Part shown: positions 51,720-63,862 of the stretch, piece after piece
Layout: each line of letters begins with the position of its first letter
How positions within the stretch are numbered: position 1 is the stretch's first letter
NCBI RefSeq assembly: GCF_000208865.1
Contig: NC_018398.1
Coordinates: 62,001 to 126,000, forward strand
Direction: 5' to 3'
Source of the DNA: Neospora caninum Liverpool
Taxonomy: Eukaryota > Apicomplexa > Conoidasida > Eucoccidiorida > Sarcocystidae
Length of the DNA stretch: 64,000 bases
The notes under the pieces: generated by a model
What the model saw: the letters and a program-made list of their open reading frames with translations, nothing else
What the model was told of the DNA's origin: nothing
Database searches by the model: none
Made by a program: the position numbers and the translations under genes

Positions 51720-54679
51720 TTAACTGACGGTGGTGGCTTTCCTGAGCCTTGCCGCGCCAAAGTGGCCATTCTCCTTCGAAATCTGCTGCTTCAGTTGCTT
51801 CAGTTCGCGGTTTGCGCGGAAGTTCTGTGGATCCAGCTGGACGACTCGCTGCCTGTACGCCAGAGCCTCCTCGAATCGACTGTCCATCTCGTAGCAGTGC
51901 GCGACAAGCGACAAGACCTGAAGAGCGAAGGAACGCCAACAACCCAAACGGTCAATGGAAGCGAAAGCTCACGGACGCCTTTCGGCATGCATATCGGCGC
52001 CTGCAGATACAGCGTCGCATACCTATGTGTAGCTCTACAGAAATGTACGAAGGTACCCGCAGCACGACACAGAAGTCCTTCCAGAACTGTAGACAAAAGA
52101 CACCTCCAGATTTCTACAGAACGACATACGAGTGCATGGCGGTGTGCAGCGTATTTTGACTCTACCGTGCACAAGTGCAGCTTTCCAGGTATCCGTGGAG
52201 AGAGTGGAAGAACAACAACACGCCCCGAAGGTGAGCAGCAAAAGCGTGCGGCGCCCTCTCTACCCGTGAGTGCGTCGGTGAGGCAACTGCGACTTCCGCT
52301 CATGCCCCCCCCCTTGGCAGATTCCTGCACAAACGGGTATTTCTAAAAAGCAGCCTCGCTCAAGTCCATCGCCCTCCTCTCTGCCTAACAGCTTACACTC
52401 GTCCACACAGGGTGTGCGTCCACTTTCGAGTGTACGTTGTACCCACAACCTCCATCTGCTGCGCATCGTTGTGCGCGTTGTTCCCACAGGCCGCGCAAAG
52501 ACCCCAAAACGCCCCCCTTCTTTGAGGACAGCACATGCACGAACCTGGTCGTCGGCGGGCTCGAGCGCCGCGAGTTTTTGGAAGATGCAGAGTGCCTCCT
52601 CGCGGCCTTCTTCTCTACGCATGAGGCAGGTGCCGAGATTGAACAGCGCGGCCTTATAGTCGGGGTCAACCTGCAGCGCGCGTCGGAAGGCGAGGACAGC
52701 CGCTTCCTCTTGGCCGAGGAGCTGCAAAACGACGCCTCGGCGGTAGATGAACACGACGACTGAGGGGGCGAGGTTGACGGCGCGGTTGTAGTACCGCAGT
52801 GCGTCCTCTTTGTCTCCGCGCGAGAGGTACAGTTGGGCGATTTCGTCGCAGATCTTTGCGTTCGAGAGGTCCGCCTCGTTCTCAGCTCCTGCAGCCGCTG
52901 CGCACTCGAGGGCAAGTGAGCTCGAACTGCTCTGGAAGAACCGTCCAGCGCCGAGCCTGGGAGGCGCGTCCTCGCGCGGCTCCAGGGGCACAATGAGGGA
53001 GACGCCGGCAGGCAGGGAAGCCGCGCGCCCCGCACTTGACTCCCCTTTCTCTTCGAACGGCCCTTCGAGCTCTTCGGACTGCAGCCGCGAGTTGCTGCCT
53101 CCCACAGACAACGCCGTGGACGCGCTGCAGATCTCGGCCTTCGCCAAAGACGCGTCCCGCTGGTAGTCCCCGCACGAGTTCTTCTCGCAGGCCTCGTCAG
53201 TCGCCCGGGGCCCGCGCAGGTCGTCTGACAGCTGGATGATCTCCACGCGGCGTCTACCTGGCGCGCTGTGCGGAGTCGCACTCGCCGACGGGAAATCCAA
53301 GGCTGCGCTGTATGCGTGCAAGGCCAAGTCGAAGTTCCGGTCCCGGTAAAAACGCGCCGTCGCAAGAGCCTCCTCTCTGTAATGAATGTGCGACCGGTAA
53401 ACACAACGGACACTCAAAGCAGCCTGAAATGTCAACCTGTTAATATATGCCTACATATATACAGATATAGATAGCCAGATCGTAGACACATAGGGAGAGA
53501 GATGTCGAGTATTGGAAGCAGGCGTCGCTCTTTTTCGAAATCTCAAAAAAGACTCAAGTCAACGGGGCGCGTGCGCAGGTCCAGCACTCGTGGGGTCTGA
53601 CGAGGTAACGCGGCGTCTAGACAAAAGAGTGAGCGGAGGCGATAACGAAAAGACTGGAGATGTGCTTTCTGTCCGGCGCTCGACGGCCGATACGAGTGTG
53701 TGCTCTGGAATGCGGCCCTCATCGGAGTCTCGTTGCTCTTTTCCATGTTTTCTTTCTCGGCACCTAGTCTCGAGCTTCATTTTCTCTGCACACCAGCGTC
53801 TCCCTCCGATTCTCAGGATAGACACCCTGTCGCAACAACCCCTGTCCTCGTTTTCCATGGTAAGCGTCGATAGACACCCTGTCGCAACAACCCCTGTTCT
53901 CGTTTTCCATGGTAAGCGTCGATAGACACCCTGTCGCAACAACCCCTGTTCTCGTTTTCCATGGTAAGCGTCGACTCAAAGCGCAATCGAAAGGGGATCG
54001 CCCGAGTTTTGCAAGACGCTTTGCGTGCATCTCCGTCCTCGTGGACAGCTAAAGTCCGCTACCGGAAAGCGAGGCCTCCTACTGTCTGTTTCAGCCAGTG
54101 AGCTCCTTCAACTTCTCTCCTGCGTCGCCGCGCCCTTCCACCACCTTCTCCTGTGTGTCCGCGCGAGGTGAAAAAGGAAGCAAATCGCGCCTAACGTTTT
54201 TTATGCGGATTTCTTCAGTGAAGCAAGCGCTACTTGGACGTATCCACGCGGGCCACCGAGCATCCGCGTTCGGCGGAGATTCACGAATCGCGTTACCTTC
54301 GGAAGAGGTGTTCACAAGAGAAAGTCACGTGCGTAACGCTCCGGTAAGCCCCGCCTGGACGCGCCCCAATCGCTCGGCAAGCCGACATCCACGTTGAGCA
54401 ACTGGGGAATGCTGTCGCGACCTCTCCGTTGTTTCCCGTCGTGTCTCGAAACATCCCTACCTGAGCCGACCACGCTTACCGGGTTTTGAACTGTTCCATC
54501 TTTCGGCCATTGGACTGGCAACACATCATGCTGTATCGACTCTCCGAAGACAAGGCGGGGTATGGGCAGCCTCCGCCGCAGCGTGCGTTCATGTGGAGCG
54601 GCGAATCCAGCCGGGGTCCACTCGGCATGCTGGAGTAGCCGTAGTGTCGGCCGCGAGGACTCTGGACTGTGTTTCCCAT
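51720..54679 (-). CDS. tetratricopeptide-repeat (TPR) protein, 409 residues
   Basis: Exons in transcript order: 54679-54480, 53376-52545, 51917-51720 (stop TAA). Exon 1 ends with CG before GTAAGC, and exon 2 begins with A, restoring an Arg codon; the total is 410 codons. TPR-like helix pairs: residues about 68-98 (EALATARFYRDRNFDLALHA), then after an about 140-residue Ser/Glu-rich insert a block at about 240-385 (DEIAQLYLSRGDKEDALRYY; YRRGVVLQLLGQEEAAVLAF; ALFNLGTCLMRREEGREEAL; LSLVAHCYEMDSRFEEALAY). The protein should be a scaffold or adaptor; no enzyme domain is seen. The start MGNTVQS has Gly2, so N-myristoylation is conceivable, but position 6 is Gln, not Ser/Thr. The first exon is less certain than the other two; its phase match and good donor are the support. 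Confidence 0.8.
53817..53972 (+). repeat. 52-bp minisatellite, three copies, in TPR gene intron 1
   Basis: Three head-to-tail 52-bp copies starting GATAGACACCCTGTCGCAAC, with only one C/T difference seen. Because 52 is not a multiple of 3, the three copies are read in successive frames, giving a spurious open frame on the - strand. Confidence 0.97.
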
Positions 54680-57600
54680 TGCGCAGCACGCCGAAGTGAA
54701 GCAATGTCTCGAGGAGAGGCACAGAGCTGGCGGGAGGCACAGTCGCGTGTCAAGAGACTCGGTCTAGAAAAAAAGCGGGGAAAGCCGTTTTCCCGGGCGG
54801 CGGTTGCTGCGGCAAAGAAGTGAGTGTGAACACCTCCGGTTTCACGCGGCAGACGGCTGAGGGTCTCTGGACTGAAGAAAAAACTTGAGAAAGACGCGCC
54901 AAGTGGACGCTTGAGGTGCCTAGTTCACGGGACCACAACGGTAAAACTGGGGGCACTCAAAGCGCTGCCAGCCAGCAGTTTCTCCCTGGGGAAGGGCTAC
55001 CGCGTACACAACAGAAAAAAAACGAAACAAAGCCAGGGGAGAACGAAGAAAAGGTGCCGGAAGAGTGACGACGCGGGTGGCAAGGATTTTTCATGGACGG
55101 GGAAAAGGGTCATCGGCTGGTACGCCGTTGTGAGACGCACGATTTCTCGAGCTGCACAGAAGTCAGCTGGGCACGCAGAGGCGAAACTTGAGGGGCAACT
55201 CTCGCAGGCGAGAGGCGGACACACACAAATAGAGGTTTACGAAATCTTTCGTGGATGTCTATGCAAGCTTTCGAAGACGTCAAATGGTGTACGCGAGGGA
55301 AAAGTGTACTTTGGCCAGCTGCTAGTGCGCATGGGCTCCAACGGAAGGCGACGTAGGCGCGCTTCCTGAACAAGGAAAGCAAGAAAACTGCTCTTACCGC
55401 GTTTGCGCAGGAACAATGCTGAATATAGAATCAGGTCGAATGAAGATTCCCGAAAAACGACAAAAAAAGACGACGGAAAACGTTACTCGCATTGCAGTGG
55501 TAGCGACGGCGCGCCGAACTCACGCGATTCCGAGACTCGCGCTTTTTGCGTAGGCGCGCAAATTCGCACAGTGTTGACGAAAACGACCTTCTTAAAACAG
55601 ACAGCAAAGAGGTTGTCTTCTCCGAGAAGAAGACCTGCACTGAGGCTCACTTTGTCCGTAGAAAGTGAAATTTAACGGATGACGCGCAGGCACGCGACCT
55701 TGGGTCCGAATGTTGATAATTGAGGTGCGCAGACCGTGTCTTTGCCAATCAAGAAGAATCGCAGGGAATTTTCTTTGGTATTTTGGAAGCACACCGTCAT
55801 CCTCGACTCAAATAATCGGTTTTTTTACCCTTTTTTCACTCCAGGCAGCGAAACATAACAGGGAAGTAGACCGTTCCACACAGAGAGGGCGCCTCGCGCG
55901 CGAGCTCACTGGCGTCGCGGGTTTGTACTCACGCGGAACAGCCCAGATGTGTTACCCCATCGTACAGCCACGCGGAGGGTTTGATTTTTGGTAAGGATAT
56001 GCATCGTGCGCGGGGTAGGCACAGAAACGAGACAACGCTACCACGGAAGGAATGTCCAGAAACACGGATCAACGCAAATCTGCCCACAGAAGGAAAGCAT
56101 GGCGACTTCTGCACCGTCAAGAAACTCGGGCGGATTCACCAGTTGACAGCAGCGGCGAAATGATCACCTCGCGGGGACACAGAAAGAGGTGCGAGGTGCC
56201 AACAAGAAGAGGCTGCTTTGCAGCACGAGACAGCAGGAAGATTTCTTACGTGTGGCGGCATTCCTTCCTCAAGGCCCTGCATTGTGTCGCGAAACCCTAA
56301 GCGAAGGTAGTTTTAAGTTTGCAAAATTGCCGGTAGAGAAGCCTACAATGAGGACGTGCTTCACTCGCGTCCCTCACAAGTACGAGCACCTGTGGACGGG
56401 TTCAGAGCCCCCCCGCACTCGCAAAACGTGATCTGTTCATTAGTGAAACGGTATAGATGTGAAACAGGTCAGGCAGATGGGTTGCTGCTCCTACAGCAAC
56501 CGAACGACGTGACTTCTGGAAGAATCAAAAAGAGGATACTCCGAGATTGACGTGTGTCGTCCAGGAGCACAGCGGAAACGCCTGGCGGCAAGCGGTACAC
56601 CCCAGCTATTAGCTCACTCTGCACAAGGATTCGATCGCAGCGAAGAAACAACGTATGAAAGGAAACATAGCCTGTAGGTGCGATATGGTGAGTTGCCCTG
56701 CTGCCGATATCCCGATTTCGCGCTCGAACCTGCTCACAAAATCTCTGGACATGTGTAAAACAAGCGATGCTCGAATAAAAGGATGGGCGTTTCCTCCTTG
56801 CTGTCGCTACCTTCCACCTGAACTCTACAGGACGCGCCCAGTGACAACACAAGAACGAAAATCTCGACGGGAATGACAGTTACCACTATCTGGACAACAA
56901 GGAGATGACAAGCCATCGATCACGCTCTCCCGCGTTCAGCAACGCTTCACGTTACTGAAGCGACCCAGACTTGGGCTTTGTAAGGCCTGACCAACGCTCA
57001 GTACGACGTGGCCATGTATATTCCCCATTGGTACTTGGCCGCCCAAACCCTTTCCGCGCGTTGCCGGACTCCCAGTGAATGGAAACTGCTCATGCCTTTT
57101 CAGAGGCATGCCTGTCCTCATCGGTTGCATTTGCGAGACTTTGAATCACTGACGCACGAGGCAACGGAGTAAATAGCGTTAAGAAGTATCTCGCGGCGAG
57201 TTCCCGGAGTTCTGAGTTTCTCTCCATGGATGCTCCACGCAGCTCATCGTAACACAGAGTTTAATTCGTATGCACGTGCGTCGTAATAGTGGAAGCACAC
57301 CGAGAAGCAGTAAAACTATCTATACACATCCCTCGTACCCGCTGGCTACCAGTATAGCGCATAGCACTGACTCATGAATTGTGCCCATACGGTCCCAAAG
57401 TTCGTCATTCAGCTCAATGCCATCGGTTGAGGCTTCTTGGCGAGCTGAGGTTCCTGGATGAGTTGCAAAGACTGCCACGCAACGCTACGGTGAACCTGTC
57501 CTGCACGGACGTGACAAAGCCTCAACTTTTGCTGCTCCGCATTGGTTGCAAGGGGGAAAAAACAATTCCAGCCCATGAGATTCAGAGGAAGCCCTGAAAC

Positions 57601-59554
57601 GAAGAGCCGAATTCCACAGATCCGAAAGGTTCTCCAGGGGATCCCCGGGGAACCGCAAACAAAACACGGCGATATATTTATTACGTAGTGTCGCGCACTC
57701 CACTTTCCACACCAATACACTTGCATCTGTGCAGCAAAGATGGCGCACAAAACAAATGACAGGGACTGGGATTACAAGCGACTAGCAATTGTGTGTTGAC
57801 TTTCAGCCAGTTGGGACACAGGTTTTTGTGTGCACTCCTCTCAGTTTAGGAAAAAGATTTCCAATCTGTGGAGTCCTTTAAAGGAGACAGGAGAAAGCCT
57901 AGCGGTGAAGAGCACTCTGTGCATGCACAAAATGGTACAACTGGAAGAAAAGGCGACTATCTGAAGGTTGAACTCTTCAATCTCTCCGGATTCTCGTGCT
58001 CAAATCAACATCCCGATGCCGATCTCAACTGCACGAGCCAGCTGCCACTGTACCGATCAGGTTCACGGTCGGTGCTTCCGACTATACCCATGAACACCGA
58101 CACCCGGTTACGCTGGGTCCACTCTTGAGTACTCAAAAAGTGAGTGGCATCAACGAGCGGCGTCTTCATGGGCATATTCATATGCACAGAAACGCTCTAA
58201 GAAACTCGGATTCACGACGCCATCGTGTCTCACGAACCCCCAGATGTCTGCCCAGAAGGTGCCGATCAACTCTGAGGTGTGCGTTCAGGGAGTGAGGGAA
58301 TAGCTACAGCTACGGTCGATGACGCGTATCAGGATCGAGCAAGTCTGCCGCTTAACACAGGAAAAGGCTACAAAGGCGAACACAGACTGGATCTCTCTCC
58401 TCCTTGGCAGCGGCTCTCTGCGTGCTCGCCAGCCCCGAGCCGATCACGGGGCGCACCGGTCGCTGTCTCTCCCGCTTGCATGCGCGTGACCACGCAGCGC
58501 GTGTTGAACAGCTGCGTGAAGAAGACTGTCAGCGCCTGCAAAATATCCAGACTGTTCTCCGTCACTGGAAAGCTTCAAAGAAACGCCCTTCTCGCTGGAA
58601 TCCTGGCACGGCAGCCCTAGCAAACCGCGGGCTGCCAGGAGGGAACTGGCTGGGAGGCACTGTGCGGCCTTTGCTCAGCTGTCGGTATTCAGCGTCTTGA
58701 TTCGGGCGGAGAGTGGGCCGTACGTCATTCTATGAAGATACAGATTTGCCTGCCAATGGCATCTCCTGGCGAGATGCCTCATCTGTCCAAGGGGACGTGC
58801 TCTTTTGCCAGCAAAGTCCGGAATCGCCAGCACGGGGACCCGCAGCGGGGGGCTAGAAAAGAGACACGGAGTGCAGTTCTTGTTGCCACTGTCGTGGCTT
58901 TTTCGTATCTCTTTTTCCTGGAATTTACTTCCTTGCTTCTCTATCTCTGGTATGTTTTTCTGCCATGCGTGGAGACTCGTCGCCGTCCACTTGGCCGCCT
59001 CGTTTCGAGCTCCGTCGAGTCACATCCACGCCACAATCCGTTTGAACGTCAATGTGTCATCCAATATATCATCGAGTGTCTCCTTCCAGCGGCATAATCT
59101 AGTCTGCAGCTTCCTCTCCCTGAACGCAAATCAACCCCGAAAGCCCCGTTCCAGAAATGATGCAGAGACCCGGGGTCCCCTCCAGTAACAGCTACAGGCA
59201 ATGCCCCTCGGGAGTCGGGGTGGAGAGCCCAGTGGACTCTGATTTTTTCTGTCTCAGGGGGGAATCCCAATTTGTCTCCAGTACGTTCTTGTGGAAATTG
59301 TTACTGCGTGTGTTTCTCTTTCTCCTTTAGCCGCGATGAGAGTTTTTTTCCCCCACTCTTCAGGTGCTGCCCGCGCAGTCCAGACAACAACAATCGGGTC
59401 TCTACTAGCGTGTCTCGACACTCGCAGCAAACTGACCTTCTCCAGCGAGTTCCACGGAAGGGATCGGCCTCCAAGTCTATTCATTCTGCATAACGCTGCG
59501 GTATGTCTCTAGGGGTCGGATGAAGAGGGAAGAAGCGATCAAGCATGTTCAGAT
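54680..59554. other. divergent intergenic region, about 4.9 kb, no gene seen
   Basis: It lies between the TPR (-) and helical-repeat (+) genes. It is less GC-rich than the flanking coding DNA, lacks long frames and has few simple repeats. A hydrophobic frame near 58880-58960 has no domain or splice support. Both promoters should lie here; an unrecognised non-coding RNA cannot be excluded. Confidence 0.45.
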
Positions 59555-62500
59555 ATGGCGAAGGCGGCACCGGTGCTCCCGCCCTTTTACTCTAAGGCCG
59601 CTCTCGCTGCCTCGAAAACAAGCGGAGACCTCCCTTTTCTGCTGGGAAGGAAATGTTTTTTCTCTGTCGAAAGCCGCACATGCCCCGGGCCGAGAAGAGC
59701 GAAAGCCTGGTCTCCATGGCGTCGACGTGCCTTTGCGGAGGCGCCGAAATCCCGGTTTCGCTGCGCCTATCCCCGACGGCAAGAGGGTAGCCAGCGAAAG
59801 TCCGGGCTAGCCGTCCTGGAGGAGAATGGCCTTCCTTTGTGGTCTCTCTTCGGAAATAAGCTGTCTCGGTTCAACGCCTCCGACTTCCCACTGGGAGAGA
59901 TTTCCTTTGTCATGACAGCCGGAGACGTCCTCGCCTCTCCCGAGGAAGAGAAGGACGACGCCACAGACGCCGACGCAAAACCGACACGGGGCGCCGAGGC
60001 AACTGAACTTCTTCAGAGGCGGCCAGACGCGTCGCCGGATCCGGCTGTGGCGACATCTGTTTCATGCCTGATGGACGCGAGTCTGAAAAGTGAAGAGACT
60101 CGGGCGCAGTGGCTGCTCGGGACCTTCCGAGCCGACGCGGCCGGCTTGGCCGCCGCTGTCGGGGATGATAAAAAGAGTCTGATTGCCCTCTTCCGCGCGA
60201 CTGCACTGCACAGGCTAACCCGCCAGAGATGGCTGCTGAAGCCTCTGAAGGCGAAAATCATTCAAAACATCGAGAGCTTCCACGTGGACGAAATTGCGTG
60301 TCTGGCCCGCGCCATGCATCAGGTGAGGTGGCTTGGCATCCAAAGACGCACGGCGACCTACGCGTGTGTGCCTTGCTGTCCAGTGTCCAAGGTTCTCTGT
60401 CCTTCCGCTTTTTGCCCAGTCGCGCGCAGTCCTGCCGCCCTCGCGAGTTCTCGTAGCCCCTCTCGGTGGGAATGCCGTCATGGACAGCGGTGCACACTTC
60501 GCCAGGGAAATGCAGGCGTCTCCGAGTCGTGCGTGTTTGGCCCAAATTTCTTCAGTGCGACAGCTGCGCTGTCGCACAGGCCACGGAGGGGCGGGAACGC
60601 GCGGAGGCGGCGCAGGGCGCTCGCGGGAACGACGGACTCCGTTTCCGTCAGTTTCCGCCGACACTGCCTGGAGTTTGTCCACCGCGCTCGCGCGGTACGT
60701 CTTTCATTTCTTCGTAGGTTGGGTACCTCAGAACGGATTTCCTGTACGCGGCGTCGACGGCGATAGCGAAGAACGCACAGGTGGCGTCGCCGGCGAGTTG
60801 CTGTTTGCTTCTCGAGGCCTTCGCTGCCCACAGGCTGCAGTCAGAACAAGCAGTACGAGCTCTCTGTGGGCAGCTGCGGCACCACGCCATACGGGGGCTT
60901 GCGCCGCCGCAGCTGGCCAGCGTCATCAGCAGCCTGGCGCGCCTGAACGTCAGGAACGCCCAGCTTCTGGCAACCGCCAGCAGCAGGCTGTTGTGTCTGT
61001 GGAGCAATCCATGCGCGGCCTCAGAGTCCGGAAGAGAAGCACCGGCGCCCCTTGGCCGCGCTGACGGTCTCGCGCGCCCCACACGGGCGACAAAACCCGA
61101 ACGCAGGTTTTTCCCCCACGACGTCGCACAAGTCATTTATGGGCTGACAAAGCTCCAGTGCAACCACCCGTTAATGGCGTTCGTGCTGCGCGACATCTTA
61201 CCGCAAGTTGTTGGCCGCATGCACTCTCACCAGCTGACAATCACTGCTGTGGCGATTCAACGACTGCGAGAGCACTCACGCGCGGTAGATTGCAAGTCTG
61301 GCGGGACGTGGCCGAGCGACGCCCGAACGGCGGCTGAGCCCCACGTTTCAGGCGAACGGATGCGAGGCGTCGACTGTCCCGGTGGTACCGAAAAGCAGCG
61401 GACACTTGAGCTACTTCAAGACAGCGCATTTGGTCTCGTGGTGAACGAGGTCGCAAAACGCCTTCCGCAATTTAAAGCCGAAGTGAGGCAGAGCGCGGCG
61501 GAAAGCACACAGTTTAGCGTCCGCTCGACCGTCAGTTAGTACAGTGTCAGGGGCCAGGACGAGTCAGCGCACGCGGGGAACACGGCGGCTCGGGTCTAAA
61601 ACTCACTATAAGCCACGAAACCGATTTTTCGACGCCGAATTTGCTGGTCCCCGCGAGCGATTCCGTGAAACAGCGGAAGCAAGAGGACAGCGAACAGGCA
61701 GCTGAAGTAGCCGGCGAGACACCACTCGGCAGTAAAGAGCGCAAGGTGACCTGGTGAACCTTGTCGGCAGTCTTAGAAAAGTGGAGGAACGCGCGGGCGA
61801 ACCAAAGGCAGGGGGAAAACCTTGTGAATGTGGTCCAGGGGACTGTTACGGTGTTTCGTTTCTGTGTTTCTGAAAGCGTTGTACTCGGATTTGTGGAGTG
61901 ACGGGGGGGGAACCCCCATGAACAGATGCTGTGCAACCCTTCCCGTCCATCCGGAGAGTTATTCAGCGCGCTACACAAGGGAACATAAATAACGGAGAGA
62001 AAAAAAAAGTAATAAACCAATTCATATCTTAGATCAGCAGATGAGGGGAGGAGATCTCAAAGAAGGGCTGTTCCGGGAATTGAACCCGGGACCTCTCGCA
62101 CCCAAAGCGAGAATCATACCACTAGACTAAACAGCCACGCTATGAAGACACGCGTAGATGGTTTTCGTTCGATTTGACTGGACTTCGCCTCCCATCTTTT
62201 TCTCTTTCTCTGCATTTTCTTCTGTTTGTCGGCAGTCGATCTGCATGGTTTTACGCGCTTGCGCGGCATTGGGTGTTAAGGATAACCGGCTAATCGCCCG
62301 GCTGGTTGTCCAACTGCCGCGGCTTCTCTCAACCTTCGATCCCGACGACGTCGTAGTCCTGACCGACTCACTGGCTCGACTGGGTCTGCACAGCGGCGCG
62401 AGCGTGGACCTCATTATTCTTCACGTCCGGCAAAATAGCAATCGCTATAAGCAGCGTCATCTGCAAGTAAGCGTCGGTGTCGGGAGGAGAAAGCCGGGAC

Positions 62501-63862
62501 AGCAGATATCCGTTCACCATCCTAAGCCAGGTACGGCTGCTCTGTGTGTTTTCGTGGTATGTGCCGGGGGTCACTGGTGGTGCTCTTGTGGAGAGATGTG
62601 CTCCGAAAGTTTTGAGTGGAACGCGTCGTGAAATCGAAATCCTGCTCCCAGCTTTCCCAGACGCGTATTATGAGTCTGATCTGAACAGCTGCTTCAAGCG
62701 GAAGCCGCACTGGAGCAGGATGCCTGTCGTCGAAGCTACTGTGTTTCTCTGTGTCATGCACGCCAAATTTGTTCACAGTCGGAGTTGTCGCTTCCCTTCT
62801 GGTACAAGAAGGTGTGCACTGGGGACCCTGACAGCCTTTAGGAGCTCAGCCTTGTGCAGGGAAAAGCCTTGTTCCTGCCTCGTTCGTTGCTGCGGCTTCA
62901 TCGGCGCGCGCAGAAAAGTTGTTTGCCCTTTTTGTAGACGCTTATCCGGCAAAATGTACCTTTTCTTCCTACACTTGGGGCGCGTCAGGATGCTGTAATC
63001 CTCCACAAGAGCACCTCATACATTTGCAGAAAGTGTGCTGCGTTCTCTTTGCATTGCCACGCCATCTTGGGCCGGGCAAACGCTGCACGCTTTTTCATGT
63101 CTCTGTTCTCCGTCCACTGTTTATCAGGATCTTCTTTTCAGTTTTTCCAGGGAAGGCATCGTTGTTGCTGAATATCTTCAGCTGTACGCCAGCAGCACGG
63201 ACTTCTCTCGGCTCGCCCACTCCCAAGCCTTGATCGCGGTTGCCTGTGCGCTGACAGACTGCGGCTTTCGGAATTCTGTCGTCGTCCGCAGCATGTCCAA
63301 CGAGCTTCGAGCACTGCTGCCGGTGTTATCACTAGATGATCTTAGCAACGTCCACGCAGCCTTTGTTCTCCTAGGCGTGGGGGACTATGGTATCGACCTT
63401 CACGAAATCGTGGAACATCTCTCGCAAAGGCTGCGCAGTGGCGTGCACAACAGCGCTGAAGAGAGAGGATGTCTAGGCACAAGACCGCTCGTAGACGCTT
63501 CGCCGGCTTTTCCGTCCATGGAAAGGAAGAACGACGTTGCTATAGATTCTCCTCTCGGCCCGGAACCAGGATCTACGGACTGCGTGGCTTTCTCTCCTGC
63601 ATGCACTCCACAGACACTGTCTCTTTCGGCAGCGCTGAATTTAACCATTTCTCTTTTACTAGTTGAGGGAGGGAGTGGCAGAAGTGATGGCCGGCGTTTC
63701 AGGGAACAGGAGAAGATGCAGCGTGAACGGCATGAAGCCGATTTGGAATGTCTTCGTGAGGGGGGTATCAGACTTCCTCTAGACCCCGTTCTCCTGTCAA
63801 GTAAGGAACAAACCCTGTTGCTTCCAAAAGATACTAAAGCTCTAGTTCACCAGGGAGTGTGA
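59555..63862 (+). CDS. helical-repeat (heptatricopeptide/OPR-like) organellar RNA-binding type protein, probably incomplete at 3' end
   Basis: Exons 59555-60322, 60781-61482, 62236-62466 and from 63128; all introns are GT-AG and phase 0. Residues 1-70 are basic and poor in acids, like a mitochondrial leader. Then come about 35-residue helical repeats, each with an LA..L or similar helix: APPQLASVISSLARLNVRNA, PHDVAQVIYGLTKLQCNHP, ICMVLRACAALGVKDNRLIA, DPDDVVVLTDSLARLGLHSG, HSQALIAVACALTDCGFRNS and LDDLSNVHAAFVLLGVGDYG. This pattern matches the heptatricopeptide/OPR-like repeats of apicomplexan organellar RNA-binding proteins, many of which end in a RAP domain. The frame of exon 4 stops at 63860-63862, but a strong donor (CAA|GTAAGG) at 63801 suggests it splices out of the window, where a RAP domain might be. 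The family call is from pattern only; a tRNA gene lies antisense in intron 2. Confidence 0.75.
61999..62009 (-). terminator. possible RNA polymerase III terminator for tRNA-Pro
   Basis: A run of nine A on the + strand (62000-62008) reads as T9 on the tRNA strand, about 57 nt beyond the tRNA 3' end. No T4 run lies closer, so the precursor would have a long trailer. Confidence 0.4.
62066..62136 (-). tRNA. tRNA-Pro, anticodon TGG
   Basis: A 71-nt intronless cloverleaf on the - strand. The acceptor stem GGCTGTT pairs with AACAGCC; the D arm is AGTC/GATT; the anticodon stem CTCGC/GCGAG encloses loop TTTGGGT with anticodon TGG (Pro, reading CCA); the T arm is CCGGG-TTCAATT-CCCGG. The internal A box (TAGTCTAGTGG) and B box (GGTTCAATTCC) of the pol III promoter are intact, so it looks functional. 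CCA is not encoded, as is usual in eukaryotes. It lies in the intron 61483-62235 of the helical-repeat gene, antisense to it. Confidence 0.97.

Noticed and set aside
53764..54030. Small - strand protein with repeated Cys/Arg segments
   Set aside because: It is produced by three 52-bp tandem copies read in successive frames inside the TPR gene intron.
58732..59097. Small hydrophobic protein candidate
   Set aside because: There is one hydrophobic stretch only, with no homology recalled, no splice sites and an overlapping frame of similar length.
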